Positions 1 through 10,652 of a DNA stretch of 64,000 nt are shown here, piece by piece; the stretch's first letter is position 1; each line of letters begins with the position of its first letter. The notes under the pieces are model-generated. The model saw nothing but the letters and a program-made list of their open reading frames with translations. It was not told the DNA's origin and made no database searches. A program made the translations under genes and the position numbers. The stretch comes from Lanius collurio. Its lineage: Eukaryota > Chordata > Aves > Passeriformes > Laniidae. The stretch is from contig JACBWW010000051.1 in NCBI GenBank assembly GCA_020086605.1, forward strand, positions 3,354,043 to 3,418,042, read 5' to 3'.

Positions 1-130
1 ACAGCTCCCGGCGGGCCCCGGGCCCTCACCCCACAGCGCCGCCGCCAATGGCCGCGCCCGGGCCGCGGGGAGCGGGGCTCGGCCGGGGGAGCGGGCGGAG
101 GCCCCGCGCTCATGTGGCGCCTTCCTTCGC
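1..130. promoter_or_regulatory. CpG island edge with CCAAT and GC boxes, possible promoter of the neighbouring gene
   Basis: The first 120 bases are extremely GC- and CpG-rich and then drop abruptly to AT-rich DNA. A CCAAT box (45-49, plus strand; ATTGG on the minus strand) and a GGGCGG box (93-98) are present. On the minus strand GGTGAG at about 25-30 could be a splice donor of a first exon. In human, PANK3 lies directly 3' of SLIT3 on the same strand, so its 5' end would face this way. Assigning this island to PANK3 is synteny inference only, and no coding sequence of it is visible. Confidence 0.45.
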
Positions 131-361
131 AGCCGTTGTCGGGCCGCGAGAGCCACGCGAATGCTTTGGGTCGCTAAATAAAACGGGCAGATGAAGTTTG
201 CTTTCGGTTCCTCTCGCTGTGACTGAAGTGCTCCCACAGTTAAGCACCAGAGCAGTAGGAGAAATGTCTCCTTTCTTGTGCTGGTACCTGGACTCCAATG
301 ATTGTACCAATAACTTTATTTGCCAGGACACTTTTCCTCACCTGGTACAATATGCTCATGT
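131..361. other. Intergenic, nothing recognised
   Basis: Transition from the CpG island to ordinary AT-richer DNA. A minus-strand open frame of 73 codons crosses it but has no protein-like features. Confidence 0.6.
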
Positions 362-1000
362 TTAATCACACATTCAGTTAGGTTGGAAAAGACCTCTCAG
401 ATCATTTAGTCCAGCCCATGACCAAACACCACCATGTTACCTAGAGCAGAGCACCGAGTGCCATGTCCCATCTTTCCAACACCTCCAGGGACGGTGACTC
501 TCTGGACACCACCTCTTTGGACAGCCCACCTCACCACCTTTTTGGACGGCCCATTCCAGTATCTGATCACCCTTTCTGTGAAGAAATTCCTGCTGATATC
601 CAACCTCCCCTGGTGCAGGTTGAGGCCGTTTCCCTTTGTCCTGTCCCTGTTCCCTGGGAGCAGAGCCTGAACCCTCTGGCTGTCCCCTCCTGTCAGGGAG
701 TTGTGCAGAGCCACAAGGTCCTCCCTGAGCCTCCTTTTCTCCAGGCTGAGCCCCTTTCCCAGCTCCCTCAGCCACTCCTGGTACTCCAGACCCATCCCCA
801 GCTCCATTCTCTTCTCTGGACTTGCTCCAGTCCCTCAATGTCCTTCAAGAATTGAGGGGCCCAGAGCTGGTCACAGCCTCGAGGTGCCCCTCAGCAGTGC
901 CCAGCACAGGGGGACAATCAGTGCCCTGGTCTTGCTGGTCACACTGTTCCTGACACAGGCCAGGATGTCACTGGGCACACCCTGGCCCATGTGCAGTACA
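362..1000 (-). mobile_element. CR1 LINE 3' fragment, minus strand
   Basis: The plus strand reads as the reverse complement of the avian CR1 3' end. It starts near the terminal motif (GTTAGGTTGGAAAAGACCTC), then runs through the segments matching 'GTGAAGAAATTCCTGCTGAT', 'CTGAGCCTCCTTTTCTCCAG' and 'GGGGCCCAGAGCTGGTCACA'. It is 5'-truncated as most copies are. The right boundary is approximate and weak similarity may extend to about 1050. Open frames here are shadows of the degraded element. Confidence 0.85.
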
Positions 1001-4000
1001 CAAAGGTATGAGCACAGTCAGTACATGTCACACCCTCTCTGAGGGATGTGGAGCCTCTCCTGACTGTCTGCAGCCCAAGGGAAGCCCACCAGCAGTGGCT
1101 GCACATGGCGAGGTCTCCCACCTAATGCTCACAACTCTGGGTTTCCATCAAGAATTCATAGTGGTTTTTTTCCACTTTCTCCCTTCTCTATGTAATTGTA
1201 GATCAGTTATTGTGACCTAGGTTGAACCTAAAAGCTCTGGTCTAGGAGGAGCATTTTGGCATAACCTCCGTCTTGGAAGCTGAAGTTTCTTTGTGTCTGG
1301 AGTTCAGCTTTGGCAAAAGTCTCTTTTGAAGTAACCTTTCACAAACCAAGGAAAGACTAAATGCTCAATTTCCTGGGCATGGGGTTTACTCATGAACCAG
1401 TTGGGTATGGACAGGAACCATGTGTTTTCATCCTCTGTTCCCCCACTGATCCTAAACATGAAAAACCTGTCATACATTGTTCATTTTAATCCAGAATCTT
1501 ACATTAAAAAGTGGAAATTCTCATGTGGATGCTCTCTCCCATTTATCATATTTCCTTTCTGAAATGTCTGTATTTGGAAAACTTACTCTGAAGTCTTCTA
1601 AGTGTTTATTTCTCATCTTTTAAAGGAAGTTCAGAGTGTATTAGTAAGGCTGCAGAACTTCTCTCTTTCTGTAAGCTACATGTCATTGTGGAAATTCCCG
1701 TGTGTTACTCTTAAAGTGAGGAAATTTTGGTGTGGTTTTGTGGTTTTTCACTGTAATGTAGTTTACTATTGAAACATTAAACACAAGCATTTACATACAT
1801 GTTAGGGAGTACAAGAATTTAGCTGCTACCTGGAAGTTGCTCATAAATATACACTGTGATTGGAAAAGAGTCTTTAATTTCCTGCCTGTCACCAGACTGT
1901 GCAGCGTGGAATGTTTGGTGTAAAATGAGCTATCCGGTGTCTTGCAGACATCTCTGGTGGGGTTGCGGAAAACGGATCTGCAGGGAGATTTTTTATTACC
2001 TTAATTCTGAGGCATTTTTTCCAGCACTGACACTCTGACTGTGTTTCCTACACACCTTCTTACTCTAGAGGAAATTAAATGCCATCCCTGAGAAGTGCTG
2101 GTAATAAATATGTACATGCAACCCAGAAAAATAAGAAAAAACCATCATGTACAGCCTGACAGCTGTCTGATTCCTGCTGTCTTAAAACAGGCAGAAAAGT
2201 TCCTGACCCAGCCTTTCACTGAGGAAATGATAACTCTTCCTTTCCAGCAATGCAGATTCACTGACAGAGGCTTTCCCAGCCTCTGACTCTGTCAGGGACA
2301 AAAATGCATGTTTGGTGCATGGGTTTTAGGAGCAAGTTCTGAATTTTGATACACTGGATGCCCACTTCAAGCTATTGTATCAAGCAAACCCTCATAACTC
2401 ATCTCATGTGAAAAATGGGAATAGAAAAAGGGCTCTGTGATCATTAATGAACTAAGGGCTGTTCAGTTAAAAACAAGATTAGCCAATCTGAAGTGTTGGC
2501 TTCTTCACAATAAGCTGCAGTGTTTTATCTGAATGTCACAGCTAAGACAGAATACGTCAAATAAACCCCCAGAAAACAAAACTGACATCAATGCTCACTT
2601 ATCTTCAGTCCATCTCAGAGCTGGGGTTTAGCTCAAACCGGAAGTTTAACACAGGCCTGTGAGAGGCTCAGAGTGTTCATTACTTTGGAAAGTTATGAGC
2701 ACTTTTAGATTGCAGTTATTTGTATGTCAGTCAATACACTACTTGGAATAGCCTCTAAGTAAGAATAAATAAATCTGAAGGTGAATGTATGATTTGCTAT
2801 ATAAATACAAATGTGTACATACACACACACACACACACTCTACTGTCCTAAAGTACTGCAAAGTATCTTGGGGAAATGAAACCAGATGAGAGGATTCTTT
2901 ATGAATGATATATCTGAAGGCAAGGACCTTCTTTTAATCAGTTTTACTGGGGTGAAATGAAAATTGTTTCATTCCTATATAAAACCTCATTTATTTATTG
3001 GTGTGAACAACTCAGTCTGTGTGTTGGTGCTGTAAATCATACTTTGGTGTTTACTGCAACACAGTAAACAAGAAAAATATTATCTTCCCCACCCCCAAAC
3101 AGTTCAATGAGTGCTTTACCAGGAGAAACTAGGGCAGGTTAAGTGATGCAAAATATGCTGGCGTGTAATTAAGGAAGTGTAAGCTGCTTTATAAGAACTG
3201 CCTGTTGTGCTTGCTCTTATCACATGCTAGGTGAAAGCCTGATATTATCTCGTGTGCTTCGAAGTCCCCACCTAAATTACCTTGTGGTATTTGGTTCCTG
3301 TAACCTTGCTCTGCAAGAAGTGTCAAAGGCAGGGCTGAGGCATTTGCCTGTCGAGGTTTAACCCCAGCCAGCAGTGAAACCCCTCCACAGCTGCTCCCTC
3401 ACTCCCCTGTCAGTAGGATTGGAAAGAGAACTGGAAGGGTAAAAGTGAGAAAACTCTTAGATTGAGTTTAATTGGGAAGGTAAAAGGTGTTCATGCCAGC
3501 AAAGCAAAACAAGGAATGAATTCACTGCTTCCCATGGGTGGGCAGATGTTCAGCACACGTGACAGTGACTTAGGAAGACAAACAGCATCAGTCCAAGCAC
3601 CCTTCCTCCAGCAGAGGAGCTGGTTAAGTGCTGCTGATGGACGATTAGCTGGAAGGCTGGACCACTGAAAATGGCCTGATTCCCTATACATTTTGAGCTA
3701 TCCCCTGAGCACTCATTTACCCACCTTGCTCCCTCTCACACCTCGAAGGTAGGATGTGTACTTTTCCTCCCCAAGTAAGACACAGCCTCATATTATCTTT
3801 ACAGAAAAGGAGTGATCCTTGTGCCATGGGGACAAACCTCATAGACAAGTCAGAGAATGCACTGCCATCCCCAGACTACCTTGAGCATCACTGTACTTTG
3901 AAAGCTCAGAAGCCTGGGGAAAGGAGAAGGTCAAGAGGTCACAAAGGAACAAGATAAAAGCTGTGCAAGACTCACAGCAACCTCTGTTCCTCCTGCTTGT

Positions 4001-4739
4001 GAGACTGTGGGGTGCCCCTTGCGTCACAGGGTGAGCGTAAGCTCTTCATACTAATAGGTACTGCTTGTACTGCTGGTGTGCTCCATTCGTGCCCGAGGAG
4101 TTTCGTGCTGCCTGCAGGGCTCTCAGAGGGTGAAGGTGCTCGGAGGAGCAGCTGTGCTTTCTTCACAGATGAGAGGTATCACAGGCTGCGGGGTGTGTGC
4201 CTTCCAATTCGGAGAGCCCTGCTGGGTAATGAATTCTGCAGGCACGCAGTGCTTTTGCCTCAGTGTGTGTGAGCAAACAGCAGCAGAATTGGGGTAGAAA
4301 CAGCAGAATCAGTTGTTATTCCATAAGGTGCTAGCGTGGAAATAATCAACATCAACAGCAGCCGTGTGACACTGACGTCAGGCCACTGTCCTGAGGCTGC
4401 CACAGTGAATAGGCACGAGCTGTCCCATATACCAGCACATGGAGCCCTTCTCTTGCTGCCAGGGATGGTGCTGATGAAGTGCTGGACACCCTCAGGTCTC
4501 ACATGCTTTCCTGGGGCTCAGCAGGGCCACCCCTCTGCTGCCAGTTGATGCAGCTTCTTGGGGTAAACTCATGGTGTTCCCATGCCATGTTGTGGGGACA
4601 GCAGGGACTCCTGTCCTCACAGGTGAACAGTGCTAGGAAGTTGATGGCTCAGGATCAATAAAACCTGAACATTTATTATTTAAAACTTCACAGAAAATCT
4701 GTGTATCACATATACATGTCATCCTGTGATGAGCAGGTG
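1001..4739. other. Intergenic, mostly unique sequence
   Basis: No gene, RNA or intact mobile element recognised. It contains a short CA microsatellite near 2819-2838 and otherwise AT-rich sequence. The short open frames between 3462 and 4661 overlap on both strands and look random. Confidence 0.6.
2819..2838. repeat. CA dinucleotide microsatellite
   Basis: About ten uninterrupted AC units following an AT-rich stretch with TGTGTACATAC. Short but potentially polymorphic. Confidence 0.9.
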
Positions 4740-5103
4740 AGGATTCTGGGCTTGTCTGGTTTGGAGGGAGGGATTCTGAGGGGTGACCTCATTGTACTCT
4801 GCAGCTTCCTGTGAGGAGGAGACATGGAGAGGGAGGTGCTGAGCTCTGCTCCCCAGGATCCAGACAGCACATGTGGGGATTGGTCCCGTGCTGCACCAGG
4901 GAGGTTTACACAGGATGTCAGGGAGCATTTTTTTGTGCAAAGCCTGGAATAGGCTTCCCGGAGAGGCAGTCATGCCCAAAGCCTGGCAGTGCTTGAGGCA
5001 TTTGGACAATGCCCTCAACAACGGGCTGTGAGTCCCTCAGCCCCGAGCTGCTGAGACAGTCGGACCAAATGGTTGTTGTGGGTCCCTTTCCACTGAAATA
5101 CTC
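4740..5103 (+). mobile_element. CR1 LINE 3' end, plus strand
   Basis: Reads in the CR1 sense direction. It contains a segment like 'GAGGGGTGACCTCATTGTAC', then 'GGAATAGGCTTCCCGGAGAG', 'GCATTTGGACAATGCCCTCA', and ends 'GGTCCCTTTCCACTGAAATA' followed by CTCCATGCC. The consensus of this CR1 class ends in a tail of repeated ATTCT-like pentamers. Here the tail position is taken by the pentanucleotide array that follows. The 5' end is truncated and approximate. Confidence 0.85.
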
Positions 5104-5866
5104 CATGCCACGCCGTGCCATGCCATGCTGTGCCATGCGATACTGTGCCATGCCGTGCCGTGTTATGCCGTGCGATACTGTGCCATGCCGTGCCGTGTTA
5201 TGCCGTGCGATACTGTGTCATGCCATGCCGTGCCATGCTGCGCGATACTGTGTCATGCCATGCCATGCCAAGCTGTGCCATGCCAAGCCATGTCGTGCCA
5301 TGCCGTGACGTGCCATGCCATGCCGTGCCATGCTGTGCCATGCGATACTGTGCCGTGCCATGCCAAGCCATGCCGTGCCATGCGATACCGTGTCATGCCA
5401 TACCGTGCCGTGCCATGCATTGCCATGCCATGCCATGCCGTGCCATGCCGTGCCGTGCGATACTGTGCCGTGCCATGCCATGCCGTGCCATGCCGTGCCG
5501 TGCGATACCATGTCATGCCATGCCGTGCCGTGCATTGCCGTGCCGTGCCGTGCATTGCCGTGCCGTGCCGTGCCATGCAATGCCATGCAATGCCGTGCCG
5601 TGCCATGCAATGCCGTGCCATGCAATGCCATGCAATGCCATGCAATGCCGTGCCATGCCATGCAATGCCGTGCCATGCAATGCCATGCAATGCCGTGCCA
5701 TGCCATGCAATGCCGTGCCATGCCATGCAATGCCGTGCCATGCAATGCCGTGCCATGCCATGCAATGCCGTGCCATGCCGTGCCATGCCATGCAATGCCG
5801 TGCCATGCCGTGCCATGCCGTGCCATGCCGTGCCACGCGATACAGTGCCATGCCGTGCCCTGCCAT
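5104..5866 (+). repeat. Pentanucleotide tandem array (ATGCC/GTGCC)n, about 152 units
   Basis: A continuous array of 5-bp units, chiefly ATGCC and GTGCC, with minor ATGCA, GTGTT and a GCGATACTGT variant. The spacing stays in strict 5-bp phase throughout: GATAC markers at 5139, 5174, 5209, 5244, 5344, 5384, 5459, 5504 and 5839 are all multiples of 5 apart. The first four are spaced exactly 35 bp, a higher-order repeat. Because the unit is not a multiple of 3 and contains no stop in any phase, long open frames appear on both strands; they are not genes. Confidence 0.97.
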
Positions 5867-6003
5867 CCATCCCATCCCATCCCAGCGGGACGCGCCGCCC
5901 TGCGGCACCACCTGGTGGCGGACCCCGTTCACCTCCGCTGTCCTCGAAAGCTGCAGGACCCATCCTGGAAAACATCTGGAAAACATCCTGGGGAACATCT
6001 GGC
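5867..6003. repeat. Short degenerate tandem repeats beside the array
   Basis: A CATCC/CATCCC run (5865-5883) follows the pentamer array directly. After a GC-rich stretch, three copies of a unit like CCTGGAAAACATCT lie at about 5963-6003. No coding function is evident. Confidence 0.6.
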
Positions 6004-7350
6004 TCAGCGCACACAGACAACAACACTAGACTGGCCACCCAGTGATCCAGCGTGACAACTCGCCAAGCCTTAAACCAAGGCATCAGGAGCACCTGGGGTT
6101 TGGCGAACCTGAGCCAACTCCCGCCTGCCCAGCCCGCTGAACCGCAGGGCTGCCTGCTGTGAGCTGGGGTAAAAACTGGAGTAGAAACTCCTCAGAGAGG
6201 TCACAGAGACCAGAAGTGACAGGACCCCAGAGGACAGTGCAAACTCCGCAGCCAACCACTGTGCAAGCAGCAGCTCCATCCAACCATTCCCTGCCCACTT
6301 GGGAACACAAGGCCAAAGGAAGATGGGATAGACCATTTCCCAGCATTGGTTGCCATGTACCAGTGGCTGAAAAGAGATACCTGAGGCACTGCAAGCAGAA
6401 GCACAAACAGGAGCGTTGTATCCTCAGGCTGCAGTTCCTCCAGTGCCTGCTCAGGGACCCCCACGCTGCACAGCCACGAGCAATACAAATAAACTGCTGA
6501 GCAAACCAGGGCAGCCGCTACCAGGCATTTTTGAACACGGCCCTGCTAGCTTTTTTAGTGGGCTCTGCAGGGTTTGCTTTAGGTGAAAATGCTGCCATCT
6601 GCTACAATTATGTAATTAACCTTCCTAGTTCAGACTTAATGATGCTCATTAAGGTTGAGTGTTTTTATTGGCTAACTGCTGTCACCAGTTTTGCATGGAA
6701 CTGCAAAGGCAACTCTTAAGGGCCATAGTTTGAAGCATAATTAGCAATATGTGACTGTTGCACAGGGCATGGGTGAGGGAAGGCAGAGGACTAGGGTGGG
6801 AGCTTCCTTTCATTCTGTGGTAAGGCTGAATAGCAGAAGTGTTACAGCTGGGTCACTAATAATCATCAGCTACAGCAGTGTGGCAGCAGATTTGGAGTGT
6901 ATGTTTGTCAAGATATCCCAGGATCTCTTCCATCCATGGCTGGCTGTGTGACTTCTATTTCCTCAGCCCTATCTCCTCCAGCTCCATTCTCAATGTTTCT
7001 TCATTTATTCTAAATTAATTAATGAGTGTTTTTTAAACACATTTTAAAAATGTAGCAAATAAAGTATTTAATTAAAGAAAATGCCCAGGATAAGAAACTA
7101 TTTGGCTTAATTGGCCTGTGAATATAAGACTCCTAAAATATTAGACTGTGATGCCATAGAAATTTGTAACTACTGTTCATACCACCTTTAACTACAGCTG
7201 TTCTTCGACTGTGTCCAAGAGGACTGTTTCTAGTTCCCCCATCATTTCTTGTGAACTACCTTATGGACAATGAAGGTTGGACTCAATACTTCAAATACAC
7301 AGAGAAATAATCTGCATCACAAGGTGTTACAATCTTCCATAACCCAACAA
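6004..7350. other. Intergenic between the repeat array and the SLIT3 3' end, nothing recognised
   Basis: No gene, RNA or repeat recognised. The right half is AT-rich. Open frames at 6070-6500 overlap on both strands and lack protein-like features. Confidence 0.55.
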
Positions 7351-7356
7351 TTTATT
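7351..7356 (-). terminator. SLIT3: Candidate distal poly(A) signal of SLIT3
   Basis: AATAAA on the minus strand, preceded in the transcript direction by AT-rich sequence and followed by a T/G-containing stretch with TGTAACACCTTGTG. Use at this site would give a 3' UTR of about 3.1 kb. Confidence 0.35.
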
Positions 7357-7596
7357 TAAACTTACATCACAATGAGAATCTAATAATAAAATACATCAGT
7401 TCACACCAGTCTGCGTTGCCATTTTTATAGGGTAAGCATCTTTCTTCACTTTATATTAAAACTTTCTGGAGGTAAAAACTACTGCATTGTACCCACAGTT
7501 CTTGAATTCTATTGTAAAATTAGGCAGGTTACAGAGGAACTTTCAGAGCTAATTACACTTCAGTTGACCTCACATTTTTGGCACATCTGAATGCTT

Positions 7597-7602
7597 TTTA
7601 TT
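7597..7602 (-). terminator. SLIT3: Candidate intermediate poly(A) signal of SLIT3
   Basis: AATAAA on the minus strand within a T-rich context, about 2.8 kb after the stop codon. It is a weak candidate on sequence alone. Confidence 0.25.
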
Positions 7603-9594
7603 TTCTTCTTAACATAAAATAATTCTATAGCAAGTCAGAGAATCGTGGACATAAAGCATCACTATCCAGTGGCAAGTGCTGCCTAAAAGCATACAAAAAT
7701 TGCATCATTTGGTTACAAAATAGACATTTTCTCAGTTCTTTATCCCAATGCTTAACACTGAAGTGCCATGACAGAAAAGGGCCAGGAACAGGGCCGGCCT
7801 TGCTGAGTTGTTGCTGACCACTTTGCTGCAAGGCTTGGTTTAAGTAAATCCCAGAGTGATGTGTTAACAAGATGTTGATGGCTTTTGCCTTGGCAGGCCA
7901 TTGCTTTCAAAGCACCCTCCAGCAGGTGTGAGGCCACCCGTAAATGTCACCCTCTTTCTCACAGTGCTGCTGCTCAAGTGACAAAGTGAACAAAGGTTTG
8001 GACAGGTTCAAGAGGGGCCCTGTTTCTGCAGGCCTTGGCAGTCGAGTGGCTACAAATCTGAGGGCTGGTGAGCCACTGCTAGGCTGGATTTCTTCTGCCT
8101 CACACCACAGCAGCTGCTTCTTTAGAAATTATAATGTTTTTAAGCAGGAATGAAACATTAATGGTAGTTGTGTGCCTGGCACATATTTGCACAAGTGTTT
8201 GCAGTTACTTGCATGACTTTTTGAAACATGTAGGTGTGGTTTAGGTGATTTTTGTTCTACACCACAAACCCTAGCTGCTATGAGCTGCTGATGTTATATT
8301 AAAACCAAAAAGCAGTCCATGGTACTTGCAACCAGGGTTAGTTTTTCCCTGGCTTTTGAGCTGTAATGTATCAGTCAGAGTCTGGCACATTAACTACTGA
8401 CTGTTTTATGTTTCACTGATTGCCAGCTCCATGTACTGGTATTTATTTTGATTTTTTGAGATGGCTGTTACATTGGTTATGTCCCTTCTGCTCACATTGC
8501 TCTGGTCGTAATAGAGAAATATGAATGAACTGCTGCAGTTAAGGAGGGACTGACAAGGCAGAAGAACAATAAGCATGTTACAGCTTTCTGGCTGTATGAT
8601 AGCTAGACAGTCTCTTTGCTTTAGTGGGAAATAAACATTTCTACTTGTCATGGCAGGGTTACATTCTATGCATCCTTCCAAAGCCCAAAGGAAACCAAAG
8701 TCCCATTATCTTGAGTCAACTTTCCTACTCATCCATTACTGAATCCCCTGATCTGAAAGCCTTTTGGTGAGACCAGAAGCATTCCCAGAAGGACTTTATG
8801 GCTGCTAGGAAACATCTCTGACTATCTTTCCTAGAGAGAGAGAACTTGAAGAAAGGATCATAATACTTACTCCATTAGAGAAAGAGAGAAATTACACAGA
8901 TAATAGAACAGCTGTTGATGGGGAGCTTTGAAACTTACAGTAAGAGAAAATTCAAGGTATCCATGGTGCTCTTTGCATGTATGTCCTGACCCTGAAAGGC
9001 AGCCCTGAAAAAAAACCCTTCAAAAATCAAACTTACTCCCAGAGTCAATTTTTCCCTCACATCCACAGTGAGAATTGATCCCTGCGTTGATTTCCATTTC
9101 CTACTCAGCAGTTGCTCCAAACTCAGCTCAAGTGAGTGTGGGTCCTTTGTGGGGCCCAAGTGCAGGGCGTGGAGCTCTTTGGCTGAGCTGGTCAGGCTGC
9201 ACTGGGTGGAGCTGTGACACCTCTCCCTGTGCAGGAGAGCGCTGCTGGGGCAGGCAGGTGTCAGCTGAACACCTTCACATAGTGCAACTTCTGCTGCTGG
9301 CTCCGGGGGGGCAGGCAGCTGCTCAGGGCCAGCGTGTGGCTGAGCAGCAGCCGCAGCCCAGCTCACACCCGTGGCTCAAGTGACAGTGGCAGTAAAAGCT
9401 GATACGTTGCAGGTGCGTTCTGGCATTTTCATGCTCTTTACAACCTTTGCAAGTTAAAGTGTCAAGGTGTGATAAACTATGTAGCAGTGCATTCCTTAAA
9501 TTTCATATACAAAAAAGGGCTCAAGACTGGGAGCAAGAAGGCACAAACTTGGGAAATAACATAGCTGAGGAGTTTACACAAAAGTATTATGTCA

Positions 9595-9600
9595 TTTATT
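9595..9600 (-). terminator. SLIT3: Candidate proximal poly(A) signal of SLIT3
   Basis: AATAAA on the minus strand, about 810 bases after the stop codon, followed by a modestly T/G-rich stretch. It would give a short 3' UTR form. Confidence 0.35.
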
Positions 9601-10410
9601 AGGCATCACTTAGCACTTATTTCACATTTTGCCCCCAAATTACCCAAAGCAACATAAATTTCTCCACTTCCTTTCCCTTTGCACCCTTCTTTTGGATAAA
9701 GCTGCCTGTGCTCTATAGATACAGTTGCTGCAGAATATAACGTGAACACATAAATACAACATACACAGCAAAAAATGTATTATAGTATTACAATAGTCAA
9801 ATAATGTAATTAGCCTCAAGCTACGGCAGTGCCTGTGTGCTCCAGGGAACCAGTTCACGAACAGCAAGCGGGGCCACTGTACAGGAGCAAACCAGCATCG
9901 GCAGTGTTGGGAAGAGAAGGGGCTGGGCAGGCTCTCCGGGTGCCTGGATGCAGCTGGTCACGAGGATTCGCTCACCTGGAACTCCCAGCCAGGGCCTCGG
10001 AGCTTTCTTCAGCCCGTATCAGTTTGGTGGTGGGTCCTTGGAACACCTTTACGTCTGTTCATTGTGCATACACTTAAAGTCACCCCACACTCCTCCTGTT
10101 AGGCTATGTTTTCTTTATATATATACTTTTTTTTAACCTTTTAGCTTTTGAATTTTTTTTTCTTACAACTGTTAAAAAAGTTTCATGGTAAAAATAGCTC
10201 ACTATATGATACATATACCCAAAGTGGTGCGATACTTTATATAATAAAAGATGAAAATAGTCACTTTCCATAATAAAAATAAGTTCTATTTTTTGCTTAT
10301 TTTACAATATACTTAATAATTTTTTTCTTCTTCTTCACTCTGAAAGTAAATAGGTCCCATTTTGATAGCGCTTCTGAGTTGATTAAAGTGGCAAGAGACT
10401 GGAGAATGGC

Positions 10411-10652
10411 TTATAAGCACTTTGAGCAGCCGCATTCCACATGTCTCTCCAGTTCTTCCGTGAAGGTGGAGCCATCCACGCACTGGAAGAAGTATTTCCG
10501 CCGCTTGCTGCGGAGGGGGACGCAGCACTGCCCGCTGCTGCCGCAGCTGCCGCGGCACTCCAGGCGCGGCACTTTGGAGGCGGTGGCACACGACGTGTAG
10601 CCCTGCTGCTTACGGACCACTTCTCGAATGATGTCTCCTTGGCAGAGGTTCT
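10411..10652 (-). CDS. SLIT3: SLIT3 terminal coding exon, C-terminal cystine knot
   Basis: Last coding part, 242 bp, entering in phase 1, with TAA at 10411-10413. The 79 residues start [20 protein letters not shown] and include [23 protein letters not shown] and the ending ECGCSKCL. This is a cystine knot (CTCK) domain, with the CxGxC-type and CGC-x2-C signatures of Slit C-termini. The basic cluster RSKRRK is shared by Slits and plausibly binds heparan sulphate. The loop CGSSGQCC looks two residues longer than the human SLIT3 loop I remember and resembles SLIT2. The exon continues into the 3' untranslated region. Confidence 0.97.

Larger units (their letters stand above)
7351..10410 (-). other. 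SLIT3: Probable SLIT3 3' untranslated region (extent uncertain)
   Basis: Sequence downstream of the SLIT3 stop. The first 350 bases are very AT-rich with long A/T runs. No ORF here shows protein-like composition or similarity, and no splice signals are compelling. Minus-strand AATAAA hexamers stand at 9595-9600, 7597-7602 and 7351-7356. Mammalian SLIT3 has a long 3' UTR, so the distal end is plausible, giving about 3.1 kb. The end cannot be fixed from sequence alone. Confidence 0.5.

Noticed and set aside
406..855. Open frames of about 130 codons on both strands
   Set aside because: They are shadows of the degraded CR1 fragment at 362-1000.
5115..6055. Long open frames encoding His/Cys/Ala/Met/Pro-rich or Trp/His/Gly-rich repeats
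   Set aside because: They are translations of a 5-bp tandem repeat with no stop in any phase, open in several frames on both strands, and have no start context or domain.
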